Assembly: GCA_002348535.1 (NCBI GenBank)
Contig: DEBL01000220.1
Location: 1-12,794, forward strand
Reading direction: 5' to 3'
Length of the DNA stretch: 12,794 nucleotides
Source: Deltaproteobacteria bacterium UBA2957
Lineage (GTDB): Bacteria; Myxococcota_A; UBA796
Below are positions 6,882 to 12,794 of this stretch, piece by piece. Position numbers and translations under genes: made by a program. The notes under the pieces are model-generated. The model was given only the letters and a program-made list of their open reading frames with translations, did not search any database and had not been told where the DNA came from. Position 1 is the stretch's first letter; the number at the start of each line of letters is the position of its first letter.

Positions 6882-8405
6882 TTACTCGACGGACCCGAAT
6901 GCACCCGACCGCCGCGGGTCGCCGTGCCCGCTAAAACCGTGGTCTCCGACACAAGCAGCATGGAGGCCTCCGAAGTACATGTTCGGCCCATCAAATCGAG
7001 CGTAAGATGGATCAGCCTTGAAAATGTCCGACATTGTGTCCTCACGCCGCCCTTCGGATTCCACATGAAGTCTGTCCGCCTCGATGTGCGTCCGTGGGCC
7101 CTCTACGGCCTGTCGAACGCTCCATTGGTGGTCCACCAAATACATCGTGCCATGGACCACAGCGGTTGGAATGCGGCTGGAACCGCCCGAACCCATGGCG
7201 ATGACTCGGCCGTCGCCGGTTTCTAAAATGGATGGGCAGCACATGGTGATCAGTCGACTCCCAGCAGGCCGGCGAAGAAATGGCGGGTTTACGTCTGTCT
7301 CGCCCAAGAAATTGTTCACAATCACGCCCGTTCCGGCCGCGACGATGCCCGCGGTCTCACCAAGAGAATGCGTGATGGCCACAGCATTACGGTCCGAATC
7401 AACGGTGGAAATGTGGGTTGTATAGCCGGCGCCTGGAGGCGGTTCGCCGCCTCGAGCGGCGTTGACCCGCGCTAGAAATGACGGCCCAAAACCGTCGGTG
7501 AACATGTCGTTAAAGAAATCACGGCTCCGCATATTCACGACTGTTGTGAGCGCATACCGTAACCGTTGGATGGTCTCAAACCCGGTTGGCTCAGCCGGAG
7601 GCCCGTAGGCTTCTATGGTCGAGAGAGTGTGTGCGACGCCAACCCCGGCGGCGCTTGGCGGGCCTGGAATCCAAAGGGTTGCGTCCCTAAACTTTGCAGG
7701 AAGGGCGCCACGAAAAACCGGTGTTTGGCTCTCAAAATCGGCCGCAGTAATTCGACTATGTGGTCCGATCGCGCGGAGAAACGCAGCCGCGCCGTCGCCG
7801 CTTCGAAAGTATTGGGGCCCCTCGCTCGCAAAGGCCCGAAGGGTGGCGGCCAAGTCGGGGCATCGGAAAATCTCGCCGCACCGCAGGGGGTGCCCGTGAG
7901 GTGCAAACAATCGCTTCATGTCCTCGGTTCGGGAAATGATGGGCCAGAGCAACTGGACCACGCGTTCAAACCCCTGCGTCACGGTTACCCCCTCCTCTGC
8001 CGAACTCGCGGCAGGCTCGGTTAGAACTGTCATGTCCACGCTGCCGTATCGGTCGTGAAGGGCCCACAATCCTGATGGTACGCCGGGCACAGAGGCCGAG
8101 CCTGGGCCGACAAAGAACTCTTGTGTCGTGGGTCCAAAATTGATGGAAACCGTGTCCATGGGTGAAGCGGTCGCCCCCGGGTCGGCCACGCCGGGCATGT
8201 CGGCAAAAAAGTCGCACTGGTAGTGCTCGCCGTTGAAGCGTACCGTCCCGAGCCCCGAGCCTCCAAGACCAGTCAACAGCGGTTCCGCGACCCCTGCCAT
8301 CAGGGTCGAAGCAATGGCGGCATCGACGGCATTGCCTCCGGCTCGAAGCGCGGCGAGTCCAGCCTCGACGGTTGCGCGGCTGCCCCCCGCAACAGCCCCC
8401 TTCAT
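6882..8405 (-). CDS. Gamma-glutamyltransferase family protein (Ntn hydrolase), cytoplasmic
   Basis: The protein has 507 residues. The N-terminus ATVEAGLAALRAGGNAVDAA followed by VAEPLLTGLGGSGLG is typical of the GGT large subunit. TTHISTVDSDRNAVAIT contains the expected autoprocessing nucleophile Thr329 (T329-T330-H331). Cleavage there would give subunits of about 328 and 179 residues. VNNFLGETDVNP and MGSGGSSRIPTAV match the small-subunit substrate-binding region. GGTs hydrolyse or transfer gamma-glutamyl groups from glutathione and related compounds. There is no signal peptide, so unlike E. coli GGT it should stay in the cytoplasm. The segment where E. coli has LSSMSPT reads LITMCCPS here, so substrate choice may differ. 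ATG overlaps the upstream amidotransferase stop (ATGA), with GGAG five bases before it (8411-8414). Family call is firm; the substrate is unknown. Confidence 0.88.
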   Translation of the reverse strand: MKGAVAGGSRATVEAGLAALRAGGNAVDAAIASTLMAGVAEPLLTGLGGSGLGTVRFNGEHYQCDFFADMPGVADPGATASPMDTVSINFGPTTQEFFVGPGSASVPGVPSGLWALHDRYGSVDMTVLTEPAASSAEEGVTVTQGFERVVQLLWPIISRTEDMKRLFAPHGHPLRCGEIFRCPDLAATLRAFASEGPQYFRSGDGAAAFLRAIGPHSRITAADFESQTPVFRGALPAKFRDATLWIPGPPSAAGVGVAHTLSTIEAYGPPAEPTGFETIQRLRYALTTVVNMRSRDFFNDMFTDGFGPSFLARVNAARGGEPPPGAGYTTHISTVDSDRNAVAITHSLGETAGIVAAGTGVIVNNFLGETDVNPPFLRRPAGSRLITMCCPSILETGDGRVIAMGSGGSSRIPTAVVHGTMYLVDHQWSVRQAVEGPRTHIEADRLHVESEGRREDTMSDIFKADPSYARFDGPNMYFGGLHAACVGDHGFSGHGDPRRSGAFGSVE

Positions 8406-9184
8406 TTCGACTCCGCGAGGAGCACGTTCTGAACAAACCGCCCAAGCAGTTCGTTCGCCTCCGGCCCGGGTGTGTGTGAGTCAAGACGGCGCTGGGCCTC
8501 CTCTTGCCCGAACAGCCTCCCGTATTGATCCATGTAGCGCAGGAACCGAGTCCGATTGTCGAGCCAAGTAAGCTCGGGATGGAACTGCGTTGCGTACACG
8601 CGAGAGCCCGGAATGTGGAGGGCTTGGATGGGGCACGCTTCGGATGCTGCAAGGTTTATCATGCCGCGTGGCAGGCGAACGGCGCGGTCTTTGTGTCCCA
8701 ACTGTGCGTTGAAGCGGGCGGGAAGCCCCCCAAACACGGCGTCGCCGGCAGCGTGTTCTGTGACAGTCAACGGATAGGTCCCAACCTCTGCGTTGTCTTC
8801 GTCCTCAACGACCTCCCCCCCGAACCCAACAACCAAGGCTTGGAAGCCAAAACATGAAGCAAAAATGGCATGCCCATGCTCAGCAGCCGTCGCCAAGTAG
8901 TCGATCATCGCTTGAACCGGAGCAATGGGATTCACCACCCCATATTCCCCTGCTCCACCAACGAGAATAGCGTGATTAGGGGAAGGTTGAGGCAACTCGA
9001 GGGGGTCGCGCAGAATATCCACTTGTTGAATCTGATGAGCCTCCACACCTAAGCGGTTGGCGAAGGCGTCTCGCTCTTCATTGCGGACACGATCGGTTGG
9101 GTTCCGCGCCTGAAGAAGCGTAAACTGGAGGTCTCTGGCTGACAGGTTCTGCGGCATGCCGGGCCACTGTACCGCAAAATCCAT
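8402..9184 (-). CDS. Class I glutamine amidotransferase-like protein
   Basis: This stand-alone GATase1 domain protein has 260 residues from the first ATG. The catalytic triad is visible: Cys111 in IFASCFGFQAL (nucleophile elbow), and His202 and Glu204 in YATQFHPEL. GHKDRAV and SEACPIQALHIPG are also typical of GMP-synthase-like stand-alone amidotransferases. The usual CFGHQ reads CFGFQ. Such domains release ammonia from glutamine for a synthase partner, or act alone as gamma-glutamyl hydrolases, as PuuD does. No synthase domain is fused or nearby. The next gene, translationally coupled, is a GGT-family enzyme, so a shared gamma-glutamyl substrate is plausible. ATG 9157 (MPQNLSARDL) is an equally good start; neither start has a clear ribosome site. 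The C-terminal tail after about 228 is a charged helix. Confidence 0.85.
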   Translation of the reverse strand: MDFAVQWPGMPQNLSARDLQFTLLQARNPTDRVRNEERDAFANRLGVEAHQIQQVDILRDPLELPQPSPNHAILVGGAGEYGVVNPIAPVQAMIDYLATAAEHGHAIFASCFGFQALVVGFGGEVVEDEDNAEVGTYPLTVTEHAAGDAVFGGLPARFNAQLGHKDRAVRLPRGMINLAASEACPIQALHIPGSRVYATQFHPELTWLDNRTRFLRYMDQYGRLFGQEEAQRRLDSHTPGPEANELLGRFVQNVLLAESK

Positions 9185-9197
9185 AGGGAATCAGGCT

Positions 9198-9226
9198 CAC
9201 TGCTGCAGTGGCCCGCCATCAGTGGC
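9198..9226. repeat. Inverted repeat plus direct repeats, possible operator
   Basis: CACTGC (9198-9203) and GCAGTG (9205-9210) form a perfect 13-bp inverted repeat around one T. CAGTGGC occurs at 9206-9212 and again at 9220-9226. The inverted repeat ends 13 bases upstream of the first ATG of the amidotransferase gene, a usual place for a repressor site or a 5' UTR hairpin. No regulator is identified. Confidence 0.35.
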
Positions 9227-9384
9227 AAGCGGTATGGTTTGGTGTTTAGATTCATGGGGTTGATAAAGCGGGCACGGCGTTTTCTGCACATCGGCCGAGG
9301 CACGTCCTCCCGTGGTTACTCGCCATGCAGGGAGCGGGTTGGGGTTGGTTCTTTAAAGACGCTCAGGTGTAGGCGCGCATCAAG

Positions 9385-9393
9385 CCCCCCCCC
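9385..9393 (+). repeat. C9 homopolymer upstream of the TonB-like gene
   Basis: Nine consecutive C residues lie 64 bp before the GTG start of the TonB-like gene. It is the longest single-base run I noticed in the window and is non-coding. Tracts of this length can slip during replication and change promoter spacing, so it is a possible phase-variable element. The base count in the assembly may itself be uncertain. Confidence 0.6.
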
Positions 9394-9457
9394 TTGGCTC
9401 ATTTTCGACCGTAAAACCGGCTTGCTGGGCGGGCAAGAGAGACGCTATTGTTAGGGC

Positions 9458-10483
9458 GTGACTGGTCGGATCCGAAAAAACTCTACGACCTCAACCTCAC
9501 CGTGGCTTGGGGTTGTCTTGCTGTCGGTTGCGTTGCACGTCGCAGTACTGTTCATGCTTCGGCCCCTAATGGAGATGCTGTCCCCCGAATTGGAACGAGG
9601 TCGGTCCACACCGATCGAGATTGTGGTGCAGATGCCGGAACCGGAACCGGAACGCCCACGAGAAGAGCCGAAGCTGCGGGGCCAAATTGTGGATGTCGCT
9701 CCCAAGCCAGAAGCGGCGCCGGAGGTTGCCGATTTTTTGGCTGAACACGAGCGGTCCACCGAACGCGAAACAAGGACGGAGCGGTTTCGGGTCAACCCGG
9801 AAGTGATCGATGACGCATATTCGACCGAGGATGAGTTGCAGTTCGAAGATTTGACCAATGTTGATGCCGTCGATCCCTCCACCGGTGCGCAAGTCGGAAA
9901 TGACAGGTTTGACCCCGATGAGGACGGGAGCTTGGCTGCCCTCCCCTCACCGTTTCAAGTCACCAACAAAGATGGCCTGCAGAAGCCGGTCCCGGCCAGT
10001 CATCGCGCATCGTTGATTTCGGGCGCCCCCAATAACGATCGGTATGACCTCGAAACCGACGACCGTTTGGCTTTGAATGCAAACAAAATTCGATTCGCAA
10101 ATTATCTGAATCGAATCCGGCGTCTGGTGAACTTTTACTGGAGCCAGCAACTCCAAAATGACCCGGGCCCTGCCCGGTCCCAGCTAACAAAACCAAGCTA
10201 CGAAACTGCGGTTTTCGTAATCCTCAGTGCTGAAGGCAAGCTTGAAAGCATTGAAGTCCAGCGGTCAAGTGGCTCTAGTTACATGGACAGTGCGGTGGTT
10301 CGGGCGTTCGAAATCGCGAGTCCGTTTCCGGAGCCACCGCCGCCGCTTATCGCCAATGATGGGAGGGTCTACCTTCCCAACTTTGATTTCACCGTGACCA
10401 TGGGACGTCCGTCGGGTGGTTTTCAGGGGATCGACCCGAGGGCTGGAGTGCAGTTCCCCGGTATCCTCAAGCTTAATCGCTAA
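9458..10483 (+). CDS. TonB-family energy-transducer-like protein
   Basis: The predicted protein has 341 residues. It starts with a short basic cytoplasmic segment (RIRKNS) and one membrane anchor at about 16-34 (LGVVLLSVALHVAVLFML). A periplasmic linker follows, rich in Pro, Glu and Asp (PEPEPERPREEPK at 60-72; many acidic residues up to about 210). The C-terminal domain (about 213-315) fits the TonB_C/TolA fold: NRIRRLVNFYW, ETAVFVILSAEGKLESIEV, SGSSYMDSAVVRAF and FPEPPPPL. TonB proteins use the ExbB/ExbD proton-driven motor to energise outer-membrane transporters; no exb genes are visible here. The linker is much more acidic and less Lys-Pro rich than E. coli TonB. The GTG start is the first possible one after an in-frame TAG at 9452, and lacks a well-spaced ribosome site. 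The stop overlaps that of the opposite-strand TPR gene. Confidence 0.82.
   Translation: MTGRIRKNSTTSTSPWLGVVLLSVALHVAVLFMLRPLMEMLSPELERGRSTPIEIVVQMPEPEPERPREEPKLRGQIVDVAPKPEAAPEVADFLAEHERSTERETRTERFRVNPEVIDDAYSTEDELQFEDLTNVDAVDPSTGAQVGNDRFDPDEDGSLAALPSPFQVTNKDGLQKPVPASHRASLISGAPNNDRYDLETDDRLALNANKIRFANYLNRIRRLVNFYWSQQLQNDPGPARSQLTKPSYETAVFVILSAEGKLESIEVQRSSGSSYMDSAVVRAFEIASPFPEPPPPLIANDGRVYLPNFDFTVTMGRPSGGFQGIDPRAGVQFPGILKLNR
9635..9652 (+). repeat. Three tandem CCGGAA hexamers
   Basis: Three exact, in-frame CCGGAA copies lie within the TonB-like gene and encode the alternating Pro-Glu of its linker. Unit gain or loss would change linker length without a frameshift. Confidence 0.6.
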
Positions 10484-10989
10484 TCCAGCGTGGACTCACC
10501 GTCGGCGTCGGCGTCGATATCGAGCCCGCCCGCCCAATAATCCGCATGAGCATTGTCAGGGTCCAGTTCCCTCGCTTTACGAAACGCCGCGTGGGATTCA
10601 TCGACGACTGCTCGCCACTGCTCTGGGTCTCCGAACACCACATCATCGGACTCCGCCAATCTCCGCAACGCTTCAGCCAATAGGCCAAAAGCGACGGACT
10701 TCACTTGTTTCTCGCTGAGGCTCTCTATCCATATTCCGCCGCCCTCAAGGATTCGGATGGCCTCTCGAAACTCCGCTTCTGACTCCTGTAACTGTCCGGT
10801 CTCCAGGAGGATTCGTCCCAGCTCAATGCGTGGCTCTGCAAGTCGAGGTTCGATTTTCAAGATCCGCCGAAACGTCTCCGCAGCGCCGTCAACGTCACCC
10901 GATTCGAAACTGTTCAAGCCCCTAATAAACTGATTACCGAGCCCGTCCAGATGTTGCTCGTCACCTTCAAAGTCGTGTTCGTCCGTCAT
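10480..10989 (-). CDS. TPR-repeat protein
   Basis: This acidic protein of 169 residues has no signal peptide or membrane segment. Helical repeats at about 20-49 (FIRGLNSFESGDVDGAAETF) and 50-83 (EPRIELGRILLETGQLQES) fit tetratricopeptide repeats. A third helical pair at about 97-145 ends FRKARELDPDNAHADYWAG. The C-terminus is acidic (DIDADADGE), coded by a short GTCGGC tandem repeat on the plus strand. TPRs bind other proteins; no partner can be named. A strong GGAGG lies seven bases before the ATG (10997-11001). It is 36 bp downstream of the Ig-like gene, so the two are probably co-transcribed. The TAG stop overlaps the TonB-like TAA on the other strand. Confidence 0.75.
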   Translation of the reverse strand: MTDEHDFEGDEQHLDGLGNQFIRGLNSFESGDVDGAAETFRRILKIEPRLAEPRIELGRILLETGQLQESEAEFREAIRILEGGGIWIESLSEKQVKSVAFGLLAEALRRLAESDDVVFGDPEQWRAVVDESHAAFRKARELDPDNAHADYWAGGLDIDADADGESTLD

Positions 10990-10991
10990 GG

Positions 10992-11001
10992 GGAGGCCTC
11001 C
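10992..11001. promoter_or_regulatory. Ribosome site inside a 10-bp palindrome
   Basis: GGAGGCCTCC is a perfect palindrome that contains the minus-strand Shine-Dalgarno of the TPR gene. It has no loop, so it cannot fold as a normal hairpin. It may be coincidence. Confidence 0.45.
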
Positions 11002-11025
11002 GTCTGCGATTTAATTCACAACCGG

Positions 11026-12794
11026 CTATTCGCCACCATCGAACCAGCCAGTGACAACTTCGACCGAAACCGAACACCCAGCCCCGATGTTTCCCGCCTC
11101 ATCGAGAGCGGCAACATCAACTACATACATTCCCGCGGGGACGATCTTGCCGTCGGCTCCCCGCCCGTTCCACTCGAAGCTTGCGGCATCGCTTCGGCCG
11201 ATGGCGAGTTCTCGTGTCTCAAACCATGTGCCGTCCTCGCGGATTATCGACCACTGAAGCCGCGCTGCCTCATCGGTCGACAACACCTCGATGCGTACCC
11301 GATCTGCTTCCATGGCAGGTCCATCGTCACCATCCGGCCGAAACCGTGGAAGGGATGCAGCGCAAGTAGTCAGCGCTGGGGAGCCGTCCGGTACCAGCCC
11401 AACGGCGGTGGTCCACTCGCCGCCCGGAAGACCGTCATTGTCTCCGTCAAGGCGGTTACCCGAGGCATCACGAAAGCCATCTGTCACAAGGATTGTGCCC
11501 GTCTCTAGTTCATCCGCGGTGAGTGTTACCTCTATTGTCTGCGGGTCGCGGAACACGACGGAATCAATCGGGACGGGCGTGCCTTCGGACGCAATCTGTA
11601 CCCAACCATCCAAGGCCGCGGTGACCGGGTCCATCAGCATAGCCTCGGTAAACTCAATGACAATCTGTTCCAGCGGTCCGAGGTGGCGTCCACGTGGGCT
11701 CACGGACCGGATACGCGGAGGCACGGAGTCCCCCATCACCGGAACCGTCGTCCGCCCAAAGGCGCGTTCACCGCTTGCTTGGACCGATAAGCTACCTCCG
11801 AACAAAAAGGCCTCGACGGACAGCTCTACGCCGGCCTCGCCGTCGCTCCCAAGGGTCAACGCGTTTCCAAAGCCAGTTGGCCCAAACATCGACATGCCAT
11901 CCCCATTCAATACTCCAGCACTGGTCGTTAGGTGAATTTCCAGATCCGAGGCTGGGTCGCCCGTGCACGTTTTGGCTGCGACGGTGAGCTCCGTGCGCGA
12001 CAGATCCGACTCCGTGCCTCCCGTAACTGTGGAATCCGTCGCTGCTAGAACGATTGGCCCAACCGCAGCGCCGGGTCGCCCCGCCCAAAATGGTTGCGAA
12101 TCAAAAGCAGCGCACCCGTCCGGCCCCATCACCAATGTCCGTATTACTCCATGGTCGTGTTCGTTGACGTCGAGGCCAACCGAGGGGCCCAAACCGCGGA
12201 CCGGAAACGCATCATTTAGTTGCGCCGCAACGAGAAGGTCCGGCGGCCCATCGAAGGTGACATCAACGGAGCCTTCCCCAGCGATACAAAGGCGCCCCTC
12301 AGGTCCCGTGCTGACCACGGCCGGCACAGTGAAATCGTCACAGTCCCCTCCTACATCGATGGGTCCAACCGTCGCAGTCAGACCGTCCAACCGGACCGTC
12401 AGGATGTCGCCGGCAACCTGATCGTTAGGGACGTAATGAACCGGTACGCCTGGCAACCAACCACCGCTTTGGGGTGTGGCACCCGGGACGGCCGATTCGA
12501 TAACGGTTTCCCCACCGGGATGAGGGACTGCATTGCCGTAGGTGTCCATCACGGTGAGGTGCAGTGCGATGGGCGCGCCCACATAAGCCCAGTACTGTTC
12601 GGGCTGGGCAACGAGCGACGCTACGGGTCCGGGTTCAACCGAAAAACTTGGTGTTCCACCCAGGACATCGAATCCGCGGATCGCCCACACGCTGTCTCCC
12701 AGCATCGCACGCGTGACTTGGACCACTTCCGATGCAACGCCGTCGGTCAGCACCGTTTCGTCAGTCAATAGTCCGCCAGCCACATTCACCAAGC
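11026..12794 (-). CDS. Large secreted Ig-like domain protein with FlgD-type C-terminal fold (5' end outside window)
   Basis: The frame is open to the window edge, so the N-terminus is missing; the apparent first residue is an internal TTG. About 589 residues are visible. Beta-rich modules include an Ig-like repeat (about 50-150; SVEPGPVASLVA, VMDTYGNAVPHPGG), as in bacterial Ig-like domains of surface proteins. An SbsA-type Ig-like domain lies at about 357-447 (VPPRIRSVSPRGRHLGPLE, VIEFTEAM, VTDGFRDASGNRLDG). An Asp-rich DGDNDG stretch at 449-454 may bind calcium. A FlgD-type Ig domain lies at about 497-573, with the hallmark WNGRGADGKIVPAGMYVV. Cysteines at 151, 168, 227, 276, 477 and 573 suggest disulfides and export. 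There is no LPXTG motif or clear sorting tail. Function is unknown; adhesion or surface structure is plausible. Confidence 0.78.
   Translation of the reverse strand, partial: LVNVAGGLLTDETVLTDGVASEVVQVTRAMLGDSVWAIRGFDVLGGTPSFSVEPGPVASLVAQPEQYWAYVGAPIALHLTVMDTYGNAVPHPGGETVIESAVPGATPQSGGWLPGVPVHYVPNDQVAGDILTVRLDGLTATVGPIDVGGDCDDFTVPAVVSTGPEGRLCIAGEGSVDVTFDGPPDLLVAAQLNDAFPVRGLGPSVGLDVNEHDHGVIRTLVMGPDGCAAFDSQPFWAGRPGAAVGPIVLAATDSTVTGGTESDLSRTELTVAAKTCTGDPASDLEIHLTTSAGVLNGDGMSMFGPTGFGNALTLGSDGEAGVELSVEAFLFGGSLSVQASGERAFGRTTVPVMGDSVPPRIRSVSPRGRHLGPLEQIVIEFTEAMLMDPVTAALDGWVQIASEGTPVPIDSVVFRDPQTIEVTLTADELETGTILVTDGFRDASGNRLDGDNDGLPGGEWTTAVGLVPDGSPALTTCAASLPRFRPDGDDGPAMEADRVRIEVLSTDEAARLQWSIIREDGTWFETRELAIGRSDAASFEWNGRGADGKIVPAGMYVVDVAALDEAGNIGAGCSVSVEVVTGWFDGGE

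Larger units (their letters stand above)
9185..9457. promoter_or_regulatory. Divergent intergenic region (amidotransferase / TonB-like gene)
   Basis: This 273-bp stretch between divergent genes should carry both promoters. I could not find convincing -35/-10 pairs on either strand. It contains an inverted repeat and direct repeats near the minus-strand gene, a C9 tract, a weak hairpin CTTGC (9421-9425) / GCAAG (9433-9437), and no credible coding sequence. Confidence 0.5.

Noticed and set aside
8815..8821. C7 run inside the amidotransferase gene as a contingency tract
   Set aside because: It is explained by adjacent glycine codons, and seven bases is short for phase variation.
9049..9303. Small minus-strand open frame across the divergent intergenic region
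   Set aside because: Overlaps the amidotransferase start in another frame, basic composition, no ribosome site and no motif.
1..12794. tRNA, rRNA, CRISPR array, insertion sequence or prophage
   Set aside because: I saw no cloverleaf-like segment, rRNA-like core, regularly spaced repeats, transposase or phage genes. The only recombinase is XerD-like, with housekeeping neighbours.

Overview
The window looks like core chromosome of a moderately GC-rich, diderm (Gram-negative type) bacterium. A TonB-like envelope protein, a periplasmic AMIN-domain cell-wall amidase, a LapA-type membrane protein and a MutS of normal length all fit this. The TonB-like protein's acidic/Pro-rich linker, the DsbA-like protein with an extra Cys-rich N-terminal segment, and the large secreted Ig-like protein ending in a FlgD-type Ig fold recall Myxococcota/Bradymonadales-type 'deltaproteobacteria'. 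That placement is an inference from style, not a proven assignment.

Left half (1-6775): six tightly packed plus-strand genes read like one operon. They are a LapA-domain membrane protein, a DsbA-like thioredoxin-fold protein that has lost its CxxC, an RsmB-type 16S rRNA m5C methyltransferase, mutS, an AMIN/Amidase_3 N-acetylmuramoyl-L-alanine amidase, and xerD. Neighbouring genes overlap (TGATG, ATGA, 29 bp), abut (TAAATG) or are 3 bp apart, so translational coupling is likely. The set joins ribosome maturation, mismatch repair, septal wall splitting and chromosome-dimer resolution.

Middle (6776-6881): a 106-bp convergent gap holds the most interesting element, an AT-rich 28-bp site at 6837-6864. 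Read on the minus strand it has the layout of a bacterial dif site: an 11-bp XerC-like arm ending in ATAA, a 6-bp spacer, and an 11-bp XerD-like arm TTATGTAAAGT. It lies 61 bp after the xerD stop. If real, the window straddles the replication terminus. All six genes to the left, and four of the five to the right, are transcribed toward the site, as expected where two replichores meet.

Right half (6882-12794): a minus-strand pair with an ATGA overlap encodes a class I glutamine amidotransferase-like protein followed by a cytoplasmic gamma-glutamyltransferase-family protein. A 273-bp divergent intergenic region follows, with a 13-bp inverted repeat near the amidotransferase start and a C9 homopolymer about 65 bp before the next gene. 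Next comes a plus-strand TonB-like protein whose stop codon overlaps the stop of a minus-strand TPR protein. The last gene, upstream of and co-oriented with the TPR gene, is a large Ig-like secreted protein cut by the window edge.

I saw no rRNA, tRNA, CRISPR array, insertion sequence or prophage. There is no clear defence or biosynthetic cluster. The candidate new biology is the xerD-adjacent dif-like site, the redox-dead DsbA-like protein and the amidotransferase/GGT pair.
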